From NCBI RefSeq assembly GCF_017833295.1, contig NZ_JAFIBW010000001.1, positions 2,928,001 to 2,992,000 of the forward strand: a stretch of DNA of 64,000 bases. The letters run 5' to 3'. The stretch comes from Methylobacterium sp. PvR107 (GTDB lineage: Bacteria; Pseudomonadota; Alphaproteobacteria; Rhizobiales; Beijerinckiaceae). The translations under genes and the position numbers were made by a program. The notes below the pieces were generated by a model that had not been told where the DNA came from, ran no database searches, and worked only from the letters and a program-made list of their open reading frames with translations. This document shows, in pieces, positions 16,650-24,675 of the stretch. How positions within the stretch are numbered: position 1 is the first letter of the stretch; every line of letters begins with the position of its first letter.

Positions 16650-17006
16650 CTACAATGCCTTGAGCCACTCATTCACGGCAGCAACGATGGCATTGTCGTC
16701 GCCGTACTGCTCGCGGTCGTCCCAGTACCGCTCGATGCAGTTGTGGACCGCCTTAGGCTCGAATAGCCGCCCGAGGCGCCACACTGCGCGCCCGGCGAAC
16801 GACCACCCCTGTTCCGGATGCTCGACAAGGTAACGCACCGGCCGTGCGTCAGCCGGAATCCCGGTTCGGCGTCGGGCGTCTTGGACGGTGATGGATGCCC
16901 CCTCGACCGTCCAGGTCGTTTCCCCGTTGTGGAGACAGAGGTACTGCGACACGAGGTGCTGGAAGCCGGCGCTGTTCGCCGTTTCGACAAGTTCGTACAT
17001 TTTCAT
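16650..17006 (-). CDS. Hypothetical 118-aa protein
   Basis: Starts MKMYELVETANSAGF at ATG 17006 with AAAGGCG upstream; a longer frame to 17144 runs through the intergenic region. The protein is acidic, with Trp/Tyr-rich segments (YLCLHNGETTWTVEG, CIERYWDDREQYG). No known domain is evident. It is divergent from the DUF6626-like gene, with 73 bases shared between them. Confidence 0.5.
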   Translation of the reverse strand: MKMYELVETANSAGFQHLVSQYLCLHNGETTWTVEGASITVQDARRRTGIPADARPVRYLVEHPEQGWSFAGRAVWRLGRLFEPKAVHNCIERYWDDREQYGDDNAIVAAVNEWLKAL

Positions 17007-17079
17007 CTTTCGCCTTTCCGCCGTAACGCGACGTAAGGAAGATAACTTCTTCCAGAGGTATTTACTCAAGGCGGCACGA

Positions 17080-17385
17080 ATGTACGGCACACACCTTCTT
17101 CGCAAATTCTGGGTCTTGCGCGATCTGGGTCTCGTCCGATGCAAGCGCGACTTCTCGCGTCGTTGGCTCGGCCGCGGAGAGACCTACCTGATGGACTACG
17201 AGTTCAGGGATCGCGGTTGGCGGCAAGTGAACGGTGTGACGACGGCACGGCTACGCGAAAATCTCGTCCGTGTTGCCGCGCGTGTGCCCCGCAACGTTGC
17301 AGACGAGATCCGCCGGGTGCTCGCGGCGATCGATCGGGACGAGCACGTCGCTGCGACGATGATCGCCTGGGGGGGTAGAAGTTGA
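17080..17385 (+). CDS. DUF6626-like small protein
   Basis: 101 aa from ATG 17080. The N-terminus LLRKFWVLRDLGLVRCKRDF followed by SRRWLGRGETYLMDYE matches the pattern I associate with DUF6626, a short helix-turn-helix-like family common in Hyphomicrobiales accessory DNA. The C-terminal half (VPRNVADEIRRVLAAI) is helical. Function unknown; a DNA-binding role is plausible from the SRxWLG segment. Confidence 0.5.
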   Translation: MYGTHLLRKFWVLRDLGLVRCKRDFSRRWLGRGETYLMDYEFRDRGWRQVNGVTTARLRENLVRVAARVPRNVADEIRRVLAAIDRDEHVAATMIAWGGRS

Positions 17386-17487
17386 CGACGGCTCCAGAGC
17401 AGCCGGTATGGTTGACGCCTGCTGTGGGCGTGGGCTGAAGCGATCATTGAGCCCTTCCACCCAAACGGTGCAGGAGGCTGACCGGGG

Positions 17488-18300
17488 ATGACGATGAACC
17501 GCCGACGCGTGCTGACGTGCCTCTCCGCTCTCGGAATAGCCGCGCCGCTATCGCGCAGCTTTGCCGAAACGCAGCCAACCCAGAACCCGTCCAACACCTA
17601 CGTGCTCGTGCACGGAGCGTATGGAGGCGGTTGGATCTGGCGCGATGTCGCTTCGGAATTGCGGCGGCAGGGTCATCAGGTCTGGACACCGACGCAGACC
17701 GGGCTCGGCGACCGCAGTCATCTCCTATCGCGCGAGATCACGGTCGATACGCATGTTCAGGACGTGGCGAATCTCATCGAGATGGAGGACCTGCACGACA
17801 TCGTTCTCGTGGGCCACTCCTATGGCGGCATGGCGGTCACCGGGATCGCAGACCGTATGACAGACCGGATCAGTCGGATCGTCTACCTTGATGCGCTGAT
17901 CCCGGAGAACGGAGACAGCGCGTTCGCGCTCCTGCCCGATGGCATGGCGAATGCGCGGCGCAAGGCGGCTTTCGAACAGGGTGCGGGCGTGGCACTGCCG
18001 GTGCCTGGGCCGGATGCATTTCCAATCCCCGCAGGCCCGTCCAAGGATTGGTTCATGCAGCGGCTGCGGCCGCATCCAATCGGCACCTACGAGAGTCCGC
18101 TTAGGCTGAGCAAGCCTGCGGGCGCCGGCTTGCCGGTCACCTACGTCGCCTACACAAACCCGGCGCTCGCCTCGATTGAGCCGAGCCGGCAACGGGCTCG
18201 ATCGAAGGCTGGCTGGCACTACCGGGAGCTTCCGGTGCCGCACGATGTGGAGGTGGCAAACCCCGAGAAAGTCGTTGCGGTGCTCTTGGACAGAGCTTGA
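17488..18300 (+). CDS. Exported alpha/beta hydrolase
   Basis: 270 aa. A twin-arginine-type leader (MNRRRVLTCLSALGIAAP) precedes an alpha/beta-hydrolase domain: oxyanion segment VLVHGAYGGGWIW, nucleophile elbow GHSYGG (Ser111) and a C-terminal catalytic His in VPHDVEVANPEKV (about residue 249). This is the salicylate-esterase/hydroxynitrile-lyase-like subgroup, acting on small esters in the periplasm. Substrate unknown. It is not obviously linked to its neighbours. A similar, non-identical hydrolase is encoded at 50468-51247. Confidence 0.75.
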   Translation: MTMNRRRVLTCLSALGIAAPLSRSFAETQPTQNPSNTYVLVHGAYGGGWIWRDVASELRRQGHQVWTPTQTGLGDRSHLLSREITVDTHVQDVANLIEMEDLHDIVLVGHSYGGMAVTGIADRMTDRISRIVYLDALIPENGDSAFALLPDGMANARRKAAFEQGAGVALPVPGPDAFPIPAGPSKDWFMQRLRPHPIGTYESPLRLSKPAGAGLPVTYVAYTNPALASIEPSRQRARSKAGWHYRELPVPHDVEVANPEKVVAVLLDRA

Positions 18301-18539
18301 TCTCTGGGTCTTCGCTGGGACGGCTGGCGAAGGCCCGTACGTGAAAGGGCCCAAGGAGATCCTGTGGACGCGCGACGAGCAGGAGATGCTGCTCGACGTG
18401 TTTCTGCACGCAATGGACACAACGTCATCCGCGACCTTGGCCGAAGCTGCCTGAGCCAGTAGTTCGAGGAGTGGACGTAGCCTCAGGCGCCAGCCGCCCG
18501 CCGTCAGGCGGGAACGACCTTCACAATAGGAGCCGCAGG

Positions 18540-19340
18540 TTGAGCGACGAGATCACCCCGAGCCGGAACAGCACCGTCCCGATGGGTGCCGGCGCACAGG
18601 TGCTCCAAAAGGTCGGCGTGCTGGGTGCGAAGGCGGCCTTGAGCACCATCCCGTGGGCAGCCTTGGTCTTCGACCTCGGTCAGGCCGCCGTCGATTACGG
18701 GAATGCGCGGCTGACGGACCGCCTGCTAGGCGATCTCGGCAAACGCATCGATCGGATGGAAGCCGGAACCCGTGAGCGGCTAAAGGCGGACGAGATCTAC
18801 CAACTCTCGGCGCAGGCTGCGATCCGGCGGATGCTGACGGAGACCAACCCGCACATGGCCGACGCTCTGGCGAGGGCGGTCGCGGAGTTGGGGGCGTCCA
18901 AATTACTTCCGGCCGAGCGGCTGGAAATCGCCCGCGCGCTCGATGTCCTGACCGAACCGTCGCTGCACCTGTTGCAGACCATCTACCGGGCTCAGAACGA
19001 CCACCTCACCCCTCAGGAGATGGGCTTGGTCGAGGACGACGTGCGCAAGACCTACCACTTCACGAAGCTGATGTACGCCACGATGCCGCTCAGTTCCTGG
19101 ATAGCCCCCGCGAACGAGCTTGAGCGGGCTGGCATGGTCGTGGCGACGCTCGACGACGGCTGGTACGACCCGGCGGAACAGGCAGCCGCGGAGCCCTTGG
19201 GCCTCACCGTCCATCTGCGCGAGATCTACCCGCTGGGCGAGCGCGTCGTCAGGATGTGCTTCGACGATCCCGCGATCCCGGCGTTCGGTCTCTACGCGGC
19301 GGAGAAGATAGACCCCGAAAGCCATCGCGTTCGCTGCTAA
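18540..19340 (+). CDS. Helical, possibly membrane-associated protein of unknown function
   Basis: 266 aa from TTG 18540, preceded by AGGAG. A short hydrophobic segment (AALSTIPWAALVFDLGQAA) is followed by long amphipathic helices (RMLTETNPHMADALARAV, ERLEIARALDVLTEPSLHLL) and a compact C-terminal domain. The helical middle recalls Abi-alpha/DUF4393-type proteins found in phage-resistance loci, but this is only a resemblance by eye. It sits in front of a DUF3800 remnant and an HNH nuclease, within a region rich in defence genes. Confidence 0.45.
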   Translation: MSDEITPSRNSTVPMGAGAQVLQKVGVLGAKAALSTIPWAALVFDLGQAAVDYGNARLTDRLLGDLGKRIDRMEAGTRERLKADEIYQLSAQAAIRRMLTETNPHMADALARAVAELGASKLLPAERLEIARALDVLTEPSLHLLQTIYRAQNDHLTPQEMGLVEDDVRKTYHFTKLMYATMPLSSWIAPANELERAGMVVATLDDGWYDPAEQAAAEPLGLTVHLREIYPLGERVVRMCFDDPAIPAFGLYAAEKIDPESHRVRC

Positions 19341-19350
19341 GCTTGTCGGC

Positions 19351-19657
19351 GTGAGCCGCGCCCGCATTGATCCCAGCACCCTGTCGGACCTCGTCGTGTA
19401 TGCCGATGAGAGGGGTGACCACGGCCTCCACGATCGACGCGGGCTACCCCATCTTCGCGCTCGCCTTCATCGTCATGACCCGTGATGAGTACGTTGGTAC
19501 GGTGACGCCTGCCCTCCAGCGGCTCAAGTTCGCCTACTGGGGCCATGATCAGGTCGTGTTTCACGAGCGCGACATCCGGAAGAAGATCGGTACCTTCGCG
19601 ATGCTGAAGCCAAGGATCTCCAGCGGCCCTTGGCCGATGATGCCCTGGTCGTCGTAG
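19351..19657 (+). pseudogene. DUF3800 protein remnant
   Basis: From GTG 19351 the frame reads SRARIDPSTLSDLVVYADER then GDHG, the DUF3800 N-terminus (VYxDExGDHG), and the match continues in another frame as TIDAGYPIFALAFIV, LQRLKFAYWGHDQVVFHERD and IRK. A frameshift near 19420 and a premature end before the RNase H-like core is complete make it non-functional. DUF3800 proteins are common in defence islands. Confidence 0.6.
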
Positions 19658-19805
19658 CCCGTGGCACTCGCCGGGACGGTCCCGCCGACGATAGAGATTA
19701 GGTGCCAATCTAGCTTTTAGCTGCGTCATCCCTCGGTCGATCTGTTCCACGCCGCGCGCTATTTTCAGATCTGGTCAATCGCCTCGAAGGGGATGCCGAG
19801 AACCG

Positions 19806-21014
19806 ATGCCCCAGTGCATATTCTGCGATGCCGAGATGGCGCCCGACACCAAGCCGGAGCACATCTTGCTGGACGCGTTCGGGGGCCGGAAGACCACGAG
19901 GAAAATCGTCTGCTCTGCCTGCAACTCAGCGTTCGGCAGAACGACCGACGACGCACTCGCTAAGCAGACCCTTCATATTCGCAACCTGTTTCAACTTCGG
20001 TCGGGCTCGGGCGGCGAGGCGCCGATGCTGCGGAGCGTTGAGGCAGGTGACGACAAGATCAACATCAAGGGCGACGGCACGATGCGGCTCGTACTCAAGC
20101 CGTTCGAAATCACCTACGGGGATGACGGCAAGGCCAACGTCCAGTTCAACGTCAACACGCTTGAGGAGGTATTCCGGCACATCCCGAACGTAGCCGCCGC
20201 TCTCAAGCTCCCTGAGGAGCAGGTGCGCGAGCAGATCCTGAGTACGACCGCTCGATCTATTGAGCGACGCCCCGACGTGGCGAACTTCACCTACGAATTC
20301 GGTGGCCCGGACGCGCTCCGGTCGATGGCCAAGGCTTGCTTGGTGCTCTGGGCGACGCATGTTGGCAGCGACGAGGTGAGGCGAGCGCCCTACAATAAGG
20401 TCCGGAGTTTTGTGCTTCGAGGCTCCGACGACTTCGCGCGCGATTACCGCTTGCTCGACTCCCGAGAGATCTATGACAGTGCGGAGGTGATGCGGCGGTA
20501 CGGTCCCATCTTCAATGCGATCTACGTCTCAAGCGATGCCAACGGCCGCGTTGTCGGCCACTACACGCTCTACAACCTTCTGGGCTTCCGCATCGTCCTT
20601 GCTGAGAGCGGTGGCACACCCTCGCGGCAGACGGGCCTTATCTCGAACCCCCTCGAACCAGCAGTCTGGACTGATAAGGCGGCCGAGGAACTGCCAATCC
20701 CGTTCGCGTGGCTCGACGCGCCCGAATACCCTGACGACCTGCACATGGCTCGCGAGCGTATCAACGACATGGGCCGTCTCTATGAGAGGCTGATGACGCC
20801 GAAGCAATTCAGCCGGATCACCGATGCTGTGATCGCGAAGCACGGCATCGTCAGCGGCAGCGCCTCGGCAACTCAGGAGGTGAAGGATCAGATCATCAGG
20901 GAAGTGGCGGGCCGCCTTGCGGCACACCAACTTGATCTGCCGCACGAGGAGACCGTTTCCGCGGAGGAGATGCGCGCGCTCTGGACGGCGTGGGCCGAGA
21001 AGCGAGGTCGCTGA
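19806..21014 (+). CDS. HNH endonuclease-like protein
   Basis: 402 aa. The N-terminus has a treble-clef arrangement: C4-x2-C7, EH at 18-19, then C36-x2-C39-N40, matching HNH_5-type nucleases that bind Zn and cut nucleic acid. The remaining 350 residues are a uniform soluble domain (NIKGDGTMRLVLKPFEI, YNKVRSFVLRGSDDFARDYR) without recognised motifs, possibly sensing or regulating the nuclease. Full length and ungapped. Context next to DUF3800 and other restriction genes suggests phage or plasmid defence. Confidence 0.6.
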   Translation: MPQCIFCDAEMAPDTKPEHILLDAFGGRKTTRKIVCSACNSAFGRTTDDALAKQTLHIRNLFQLRSGSGGEAPMLRSVEAGDDKINIKGDGTMRLVLKPFEITYGDDGKANVQFNVNTLEEVFRHIPNVAAALKLPEEQVREQILSTTARSIERRPDVANFTYEFGGPDALRSMAKACLVLWATHVGSDEVRRAPYNKVRSFVLRGSDDFARDYRLLDSREIYDSAEVMRRYGPIFNAIYVSSDANGRVVGHYTLYNLLGFRIVLAESGGTPSRQTGLISNPLEPAVWTDKAAEELPIPFAWLDAPEYPDDLHMARERINDMGRLYERLMTPKQFSRITDAVIAKHGIVSGSASATQEVKDQIIREVAGRLAAHQLDLPHEETVSAEEMRALWTAWAEKRGR

Positions 21015-21047
21015 GCTTCGAGAGGCGATCGGCTTCTGGGTCGGCGC

Positions 21048-21219
21048 TCATCCCTGGACCGGGAAGTTCATGATGACGGCGGTCATCACCATCGTGCGGC
21101 GCAGGCTGGGCGTGGTGGCCTCGTCCTTCAGGTAGGCGGCCATCGCCGGCTCGATCTCCTCGTTCGTCAACCTTGGGCTTGCGGCGCAGGTCGCCGACGC
21201 TGAGGATCTCTTTGGCCAA
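21048..21219 (-). pseudogene. Small ORF, frameshifted remnant
   Basis: One frame gives AKEILSVGDLRRKPKV from a TTG, and after a one-base shift the coding-looking segment continues as TNEEIEPAMAAYLKDEATTP..VMTAVIMNFPVQG to TGA. About 57 residues in total. Unknown family. Confidence 0.3.
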
Positions 21220-21374
21220 GCCTCGAAACTATCGACGCGCCTCTTCGTCCGCCACCGCCTCGACGGCAGCGATCACGTTCTCAAGCTCAACGGCTTGAGG
21301 CAGGGCGCTACCGGCGGCTATCCCGTCGTGCCCGATCATCGCCAGGATGTAGATCGCGATAGGGTGGAGCTTCG

Positions 21375-21602
21375 TCACGGGTTGAGCAGGAACGCCGCCA
21401 GCACATTGCCGCGGGCGACTACGAGTCTGCGAGCGTCGCGTGTTGTGCCTTCCCGTGGATCAAAGGTCCCGACGAACAGGCCCCGCGCATCCCGGGCAAC
21501 GATCTTGCCGGTGAAGCGCTGCTCCTCCAGCCGGCCAACGATGACGCCGCGTCGATCCCGCAGGATCTGGACGGGGGCGGGTTGATGGTGCGCCGTGTCC
21601 AG
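21375..21602 (-). CDS. Small conserved-looking protein lacking an ATG start
   Basis: 75 aa with strong GC3 bias: DTAHHQPAPVQILRDRRGVI, TGKIVARDARGLFVGTFDP, LVVARGNVLAAFLLNP. The first codon is CTG where a paralogous fragment at 25514 has ATG, so either CTG is used or the start has been lost. No domain recognised; the repeated short beta segments suggest a small barrel. It was found from the codon pattern, because no standard start opens the frame. Confidence 0.45.
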   Translation of the reverse strand: MDTAHHQPAPVQILRDRRGVIVGRLEEQRFTGKIVARDARGLFVGTFDPREGTTRDARRLVVARGNVLAAFLLNP

Positions 21603-21673
21603 TTAGCTGGTCAGGTCACAGTGATTGGGAGCCCCAGCGGCGAGGCTGGGGAGGGCCAATCAATCCGCAAGCT

Positions 21674-21907
21674 TCAGCCGAAGTGAAATTCGCGCTTGAG
21701 GATCTCGAACAGTTCGAGGGCCCCTTCGCGATCGAGTTGTAGCGTCTGGCTCTTCTTGCCGGGCATCTCTCGCTCGGCCCGGCCATAGCTGTCGATCTGA
21801 AGGAGGACGCGGCCGTCACGCTCGAACACGCTGTAGGTCGCGTCGATCTCATCGTGGAGCGCGTTGCGGTCCATCTCCTTGCGCTCGAAGTGCCGGATCA
21901 GCGCCAT
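21674..21907 (-). CDS. Conserved hypothetical 77-aa protein
   Basis: Starts MALIRHFERKEMDRNALHDE at ATG 21907 with GGGGATGG upstream. It contains EIDATYSVFERDGRVLLQID and the segment EREMPGKKSQTLQLDREGA, a pattern I recall from short alphaproteobacterial proteins of unknown role. A hairpin (CCCCAGC/GCTGGGG, about 21633-21652) follows the stop and may be a terminator. Confidence 0.5.
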   Translation of the reverse strand: MALIRHFERKEMDRNALHDEIDATYSVFERDGRVLLQIDSYGRAEREMPGKKSQTLQLDREGALELFEILKREFHFG

Positions 21908-22091
21908 CACCATCCCCGCCAACTAGCCGTGCGTGACCACTCACGGCTCCGGTAGGCGTCATTATCACAGCCCAGGACGGCCACAGCAAGGACCGTCATG
22001 CTCGTATGAATAATTTTTTCATTTTGCCTCTTGTGGGCGCGCAGGACTCGAGTATGTTGCTTTATGAATTTGTGATTCATGAGGTCGCCGA

Positions 22092-23081
22092 ATGCCCCCG
22101 TTCGCTAAGGACGAGATGCTCACGGAACTCCGGACCATCCTGCTCTACGAGGCAGACCACATCCGGGCGGCCGCGAATGACGAGATCGCCGCCGAGTTCA
22201 TCGGGTTTTCGAGATGGACCACCGATGACAGCATCTTAGAAGGCGAGGGCGAACAAAGTTCAGATTTTGAGTATGAGGAAGAAGAATACAGCGCTATGGA
22301 TCCGCAGAAAGTAGATTTAGAAAGATTTTCTATCACCAGGACGTTGATAAAATGCTTCGAATTTGCCTTTAGCCCAAGCTTGTCTCACGAATTATACGAC
22401 ACGAATATAAAGCAGATTACATTCTTCACGCAGGGTATCCCGCGCGTCGGCACGTTTGGTGAGACACGTCCATTCATGACGCCGGATGGTTGCTGTCAGA
22501 TCGTATCTGAGGTCGCGGCAGCACGCTGGCGCCTGGAGGTCGAGGAGGAGGGAACCTTCACGGCACGTGAACTGGCGCTGTTGGCCAATATGACGGAAGG
22601 GGCCGTGCGCAACGCCATGACCGGCAAGGGCGAGGGTAGCCTCAAGACGGTTCCCGGCAAGAAGCCTATGCAGGTTGAGTGGGCTGAAGCCGAGCGTTGG
22701 CTCAAAGGTCGGCGCGGCTTCGTGCGAACTCCGGCTCGTCCGAGCCAAGATCAGGTTTTGAGAGATCGGCTCAAGGCCATCAAAACGGCCCAGGAACTCG
22801 GCGCCCTAATCTGGCTGCATAGCGATCTGCTCGAAGCCCCTGGCCCACACAGCGACTTCATCGAGCGTACTCCCGCCAAGGTGGATCGGAGCGCGGGAGG
22901 TGCTGCATCTCTGAACTGGTCCCACGAGGAGGTCATGGCATGGAAGCTGGGCACGTTCACGTTCGATGCGGCGAAGGCACAGGCCCTCGCGCAGGCTCTG
23001 GACTTCGACGTGCCGGATTTCGTCGGCAAAGCGCTTGAAGTCTCCCTGCGCCGTGATGCGAGCGGGGGGGATCAGCGGTGA
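22092..23081 (+). CDS. Hypothetical protein with internal helix-turn-helix, gene 1 of a three-gene operon
   Basis: 329 aa. An acidic, AT-rich N-terminal 110 residues precede a region with a probable DNA-binding helix-turn-helix (FTARELALLANMTEGAVRNA, then EWAEAERWLKGRRGF) at about 158-218, and a C-terminal helical part. GAGG precedes ATG 22092. Its stop overlaps the next gene's GTG (GTGA). Composition of the first third (22200-22400) is much lower in GC than the rest, suggesting mosaic origin. No family recognised. Confidence 0.5.
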   Translation: MPPFAKDEMLTELRTILLYEADHIRAAANDEIAAEFIGFSRWTTDDSILEGEGEQSSDFEYEEEEYSAMDPQKVDLERFSITRTLIKCFEFAFSPSLSHELYDTNIKQITFFTQGIPRVGTFGETRPFMTPDGCCQIVSEVAAARWRLEVEEEGTFTARELALLANMTEGAVRNAMTGKGEGSLKTVPGKKPMQVEWAEAERWLKGRRGFVRTPARPSQDQVLRDRLKAIKTAQELGALIWLHSDLLEAPGPHSDFIERTPAKVDRSAGGAASLNWSHEEVMAWKLGTFTFDAAKAQALAQALDFDVPDFVGKALEVSLRRDASGGDQR

Positions 23082-23329
23082 GCTATCTCGGCGGACACAC
23101 CTTCTTCCGTCTTGAAGGCGATCCCACCGGCACTTGGCTGGACCGCCACGTTCGACATCGTCCGCAACGGGAGCCGGTGAGCGGGCTTCCGACCGGCCCC
23201 TCCGAGCAGGTCCTCCGCGAGATCGCGCAGATGGACCGGGAAGTCACCGCCAAGCTCGCGGCTCGCCGCTTCGAACAGCGTTCGCCCGCGCGGCGGCCGA
23301 TGAAGCATCTCGCCAGGAGGCCCGCATGA
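23078..23329 (+). CDS. Small hypothetical protein, gene 2 of the operon
   Basis: 83 aa from GTG overlapping the upstream stop. Arg/Pro-rich, with MSYLGGHTFFRLEGDPTGTW at the start and EQVLREIAQMDREVTAKLAA in the middle. Its stop overlaps the ATG of gene 3 (ATGA at 23326-23329), so all three are translationally coupled. Function unknown. Confidence 0.45.
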   Translation: MSYLGGHTFFRLEGDPTGTWLDRHVRHRPQREPVSGLPTGPSEQVLREIAQMDREVTAKLAARRFEQRSPARRPMKHLARRPA

Positions 23330-23610
23330 TCGCGAGAACGATGACCATTCACGCTCAGGAACGCCTCCAGCAGCGGGCGATCCCGCCCCTCGTGATCGAG
23401 CTTCTGGAGGAATTCGGATCCCCGGAGCGCTGCGGTCAGGCCGAGCGCCTGATCTTCGACAAGGCCGCCAAGCGCCGCCTTGCGCGCCACCTCGGCGGCG
23501 AGCGTGGCCTGCGCATGGTCGAACCCTGGCTCCACGTTTACGCGGTCCTTGCCGACGATGGGCACCTCGTTACCGCAGCCCATCGGCGCCGCCGTCACCG
23601 GAGGTCGTGA
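23326..23610 (+). CDS. RelE/DUF4258-like small protein, gene 3 of the operon
   Basis: 94 aa. MTIHAQERLQQRAIPPLVIE, a middle IFDKAAKRRLARHLG and the ending LVTAAHRRRRHRR follow the pattern of short proteins with an HAxxRxxQR start and a basic tail, resembling DUF4258/RelE-fold toxins. Catalytic residues cannot be assigned. Being last in a coupled operon after a HTH protein would suit a toxin-like role, but this is inference. Confidence 0.45.
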   Translation: MIARTMTIHAQERLQQRAIPPLVIELLEEFGSPERCGQAERLIFDKAAKRRLARHLGGERGLRMVEPWLHVYAVLADDGHLVTAAHRRRRHRRS

Positions 23611-23677
23611 CAAGGTCCAACACCGAGGTGTGAGATCTCCAACTTATTACTGATATCAGAAGACAGATTTCTGACAC

Positions 23678-23705
23678 TTGACGTGTGTGGAAACGCTGCT
23701 ACGTT
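23678..23705 (+). promoter_or_regulatory. Candidate promoter before the hairpin-controlled gene
   Basis: TTGACG (23678-23683) and TACGTT (23700-23705) are 16 bases apart, ending just before the 13-bp inverted repeat. Judged by eye. Confidence 0.3.
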
Positions 23706-23706
23706 C

Positions 23707-23737
23707 CTGACATCCGATGCATCACATCGGATGTCAG
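23707..23737. promoter_or_regulatory. Perfect 13-bp inverted repeat in the leader
   Basis: CTGACATCCGATG, five-base loop CATCA, CATCGGATGTCAG. The 3' arm touches the AGGAG ribosome-binding site of the gene starting at 23749, so it could be a DNA operator or an RNA hairpin that hides the site. Confidence 0.6.
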
Positions 23738-23748
23738 GAGCAAGAAGC

Positions 23749-24126
23749 ATGAGCGCTACCACCCTCTCCGAACTTAAGGCTCTCGCCGAGGACGCCCGCG
23801 CCCTGGAGGACGCCGCTCGCAAGCACGCAGAGCGCGCCGAGCGTCTCATCCAGATTGTCGAGCGGGAGACCACGAAATCCGGTGACGCCGCTCTCAAGCG
23901 CGAGGATGGGCGCCTGACCGAGGCGGGCATCGCCGCCGTCAACGCCGCCTTCGCTTCAGGAGCCACTGTCACTGAGGTCGCCAAGCAATTCGACATTCAT
24001 GTCTCGGCCGCCTCGAACCGTCGCACGATCTGGCTCGGCAAGCATGGCGGGGCACAAGCCCTGAAGGCGATGAAGGAGGGCGCGCGGCCCCGCGCTCTGG
24101 AAGCCATGAAGAACCCGAAGGCGTGA
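23749..24126 (+). CDS. Small helix-turn-helix protein with coiled-coil N-terminus
   Basis: 125 aa from ATG 23749, RBS AGGAG. Residues 1-45 are a charged helix (LAEDARALEDAARKHAERAE); residues about 62-95 contain a helix-turn-helix (GATVTEVAKQFDIHVSAASN). The tail repeats Ala/Lys/Met. It could repress its own gene through the 13-bp palindrome just upstream. The family is not recognised. Confidence 0.5.
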   Translation: MSATTLSELKALAEDARALEDAARKHAERAERLIQIVERETTKSGDAALKREDGRLTEAGIAAVNAAFASGATVTEVAKQFDIHVSAASNRRTIWLGKHGGAQALKAMKEGARPRALEAMKNPKA

Positions 24127-24166
24127 TCCGCCCTCCTGTCTCCTCATCCGCCACGGAGCCAACTCT

Positions 24167-24655
24167 ATGTCCATCGATCTGAAGACCTGCTCGACCACCG
24201 GCCTGACCACGATTATGAGCAACGCCCGCCGGAAGGGCGGCCCGGAGGCGCAGGCAGCCCGCCTCGCCGCGGCCCTGGAGCTTCAAGACCGGGAGCGGCG
24301 CACGCACGCTGACCCAGTCGCCGGGGCCTGCCTGGGGACGATCCTACTGATGGACCAGTGCAGACTGGAGGAGACCGGACAAGGCCGGAAGTCGAACCGC
24401 AGCCGTCAGGCGATCCGTAACCACGGCGAGATCGGGTTCATGACCTTGGTCGCCCGCGGCCAAAGCGCGGGCTCGGGCTTCGAGCTTCTGCTCGCGGGCG
24501 GCCTGGGCGTCTGCACCATTGAGTATCTGGTGGTGGCGCATTTCGACCGCTTCCCAGACGACGCCGTCGAGGCCGCCAAGGCGCGCCTTAATGCCCACGG
24601 CATCCCACTCCCGAATGGATGCATTACGGATACGCAGCTTCTATCGACGCTTTGA
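24167..24655 (+). CDS. Hypothetical 162-aa protein
   Basis: Starts MSIDLKTCSTTGLTTIMSNA 40 bases after the HTH gene and probably shares its transcript. It has a SAM-like central region (GFMTLVARGQSAGSGFELLL) and a hydrophobic beta segment (VCTIEYLVVAHFDRFPDDAV) but no recognised signature. It precedes the EEP nuclease by 20 bases, suggesting a joint function. Confidence 0.5.
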   Translation: MSIDLKTCSTTGLTTIMSNARRKGGPEAQAARLAAALELQDRERRTHADPVAGACLGTILLMDQCRLEETGQGRKSNRSRQAIRNHGEIGFMTLVARGQSAGSGFELLLAGGLGVCTIEYLVVAHFDRFPDDAVEAAKARLNAHGIPLPNGCITDTQLLSTL

Positions 24656-24675
24656 TCAATGGGATTAGTTCTCGA

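Noticed and set aside
18340..18454. Short frame after the alpha/beta hydrolase (GPKEILWTRDEQEMLLDV)
   Set aside because: Only 37 codons from a weak GTG without ribosome-binding site; it may be a gene remnant but cannot be supported.
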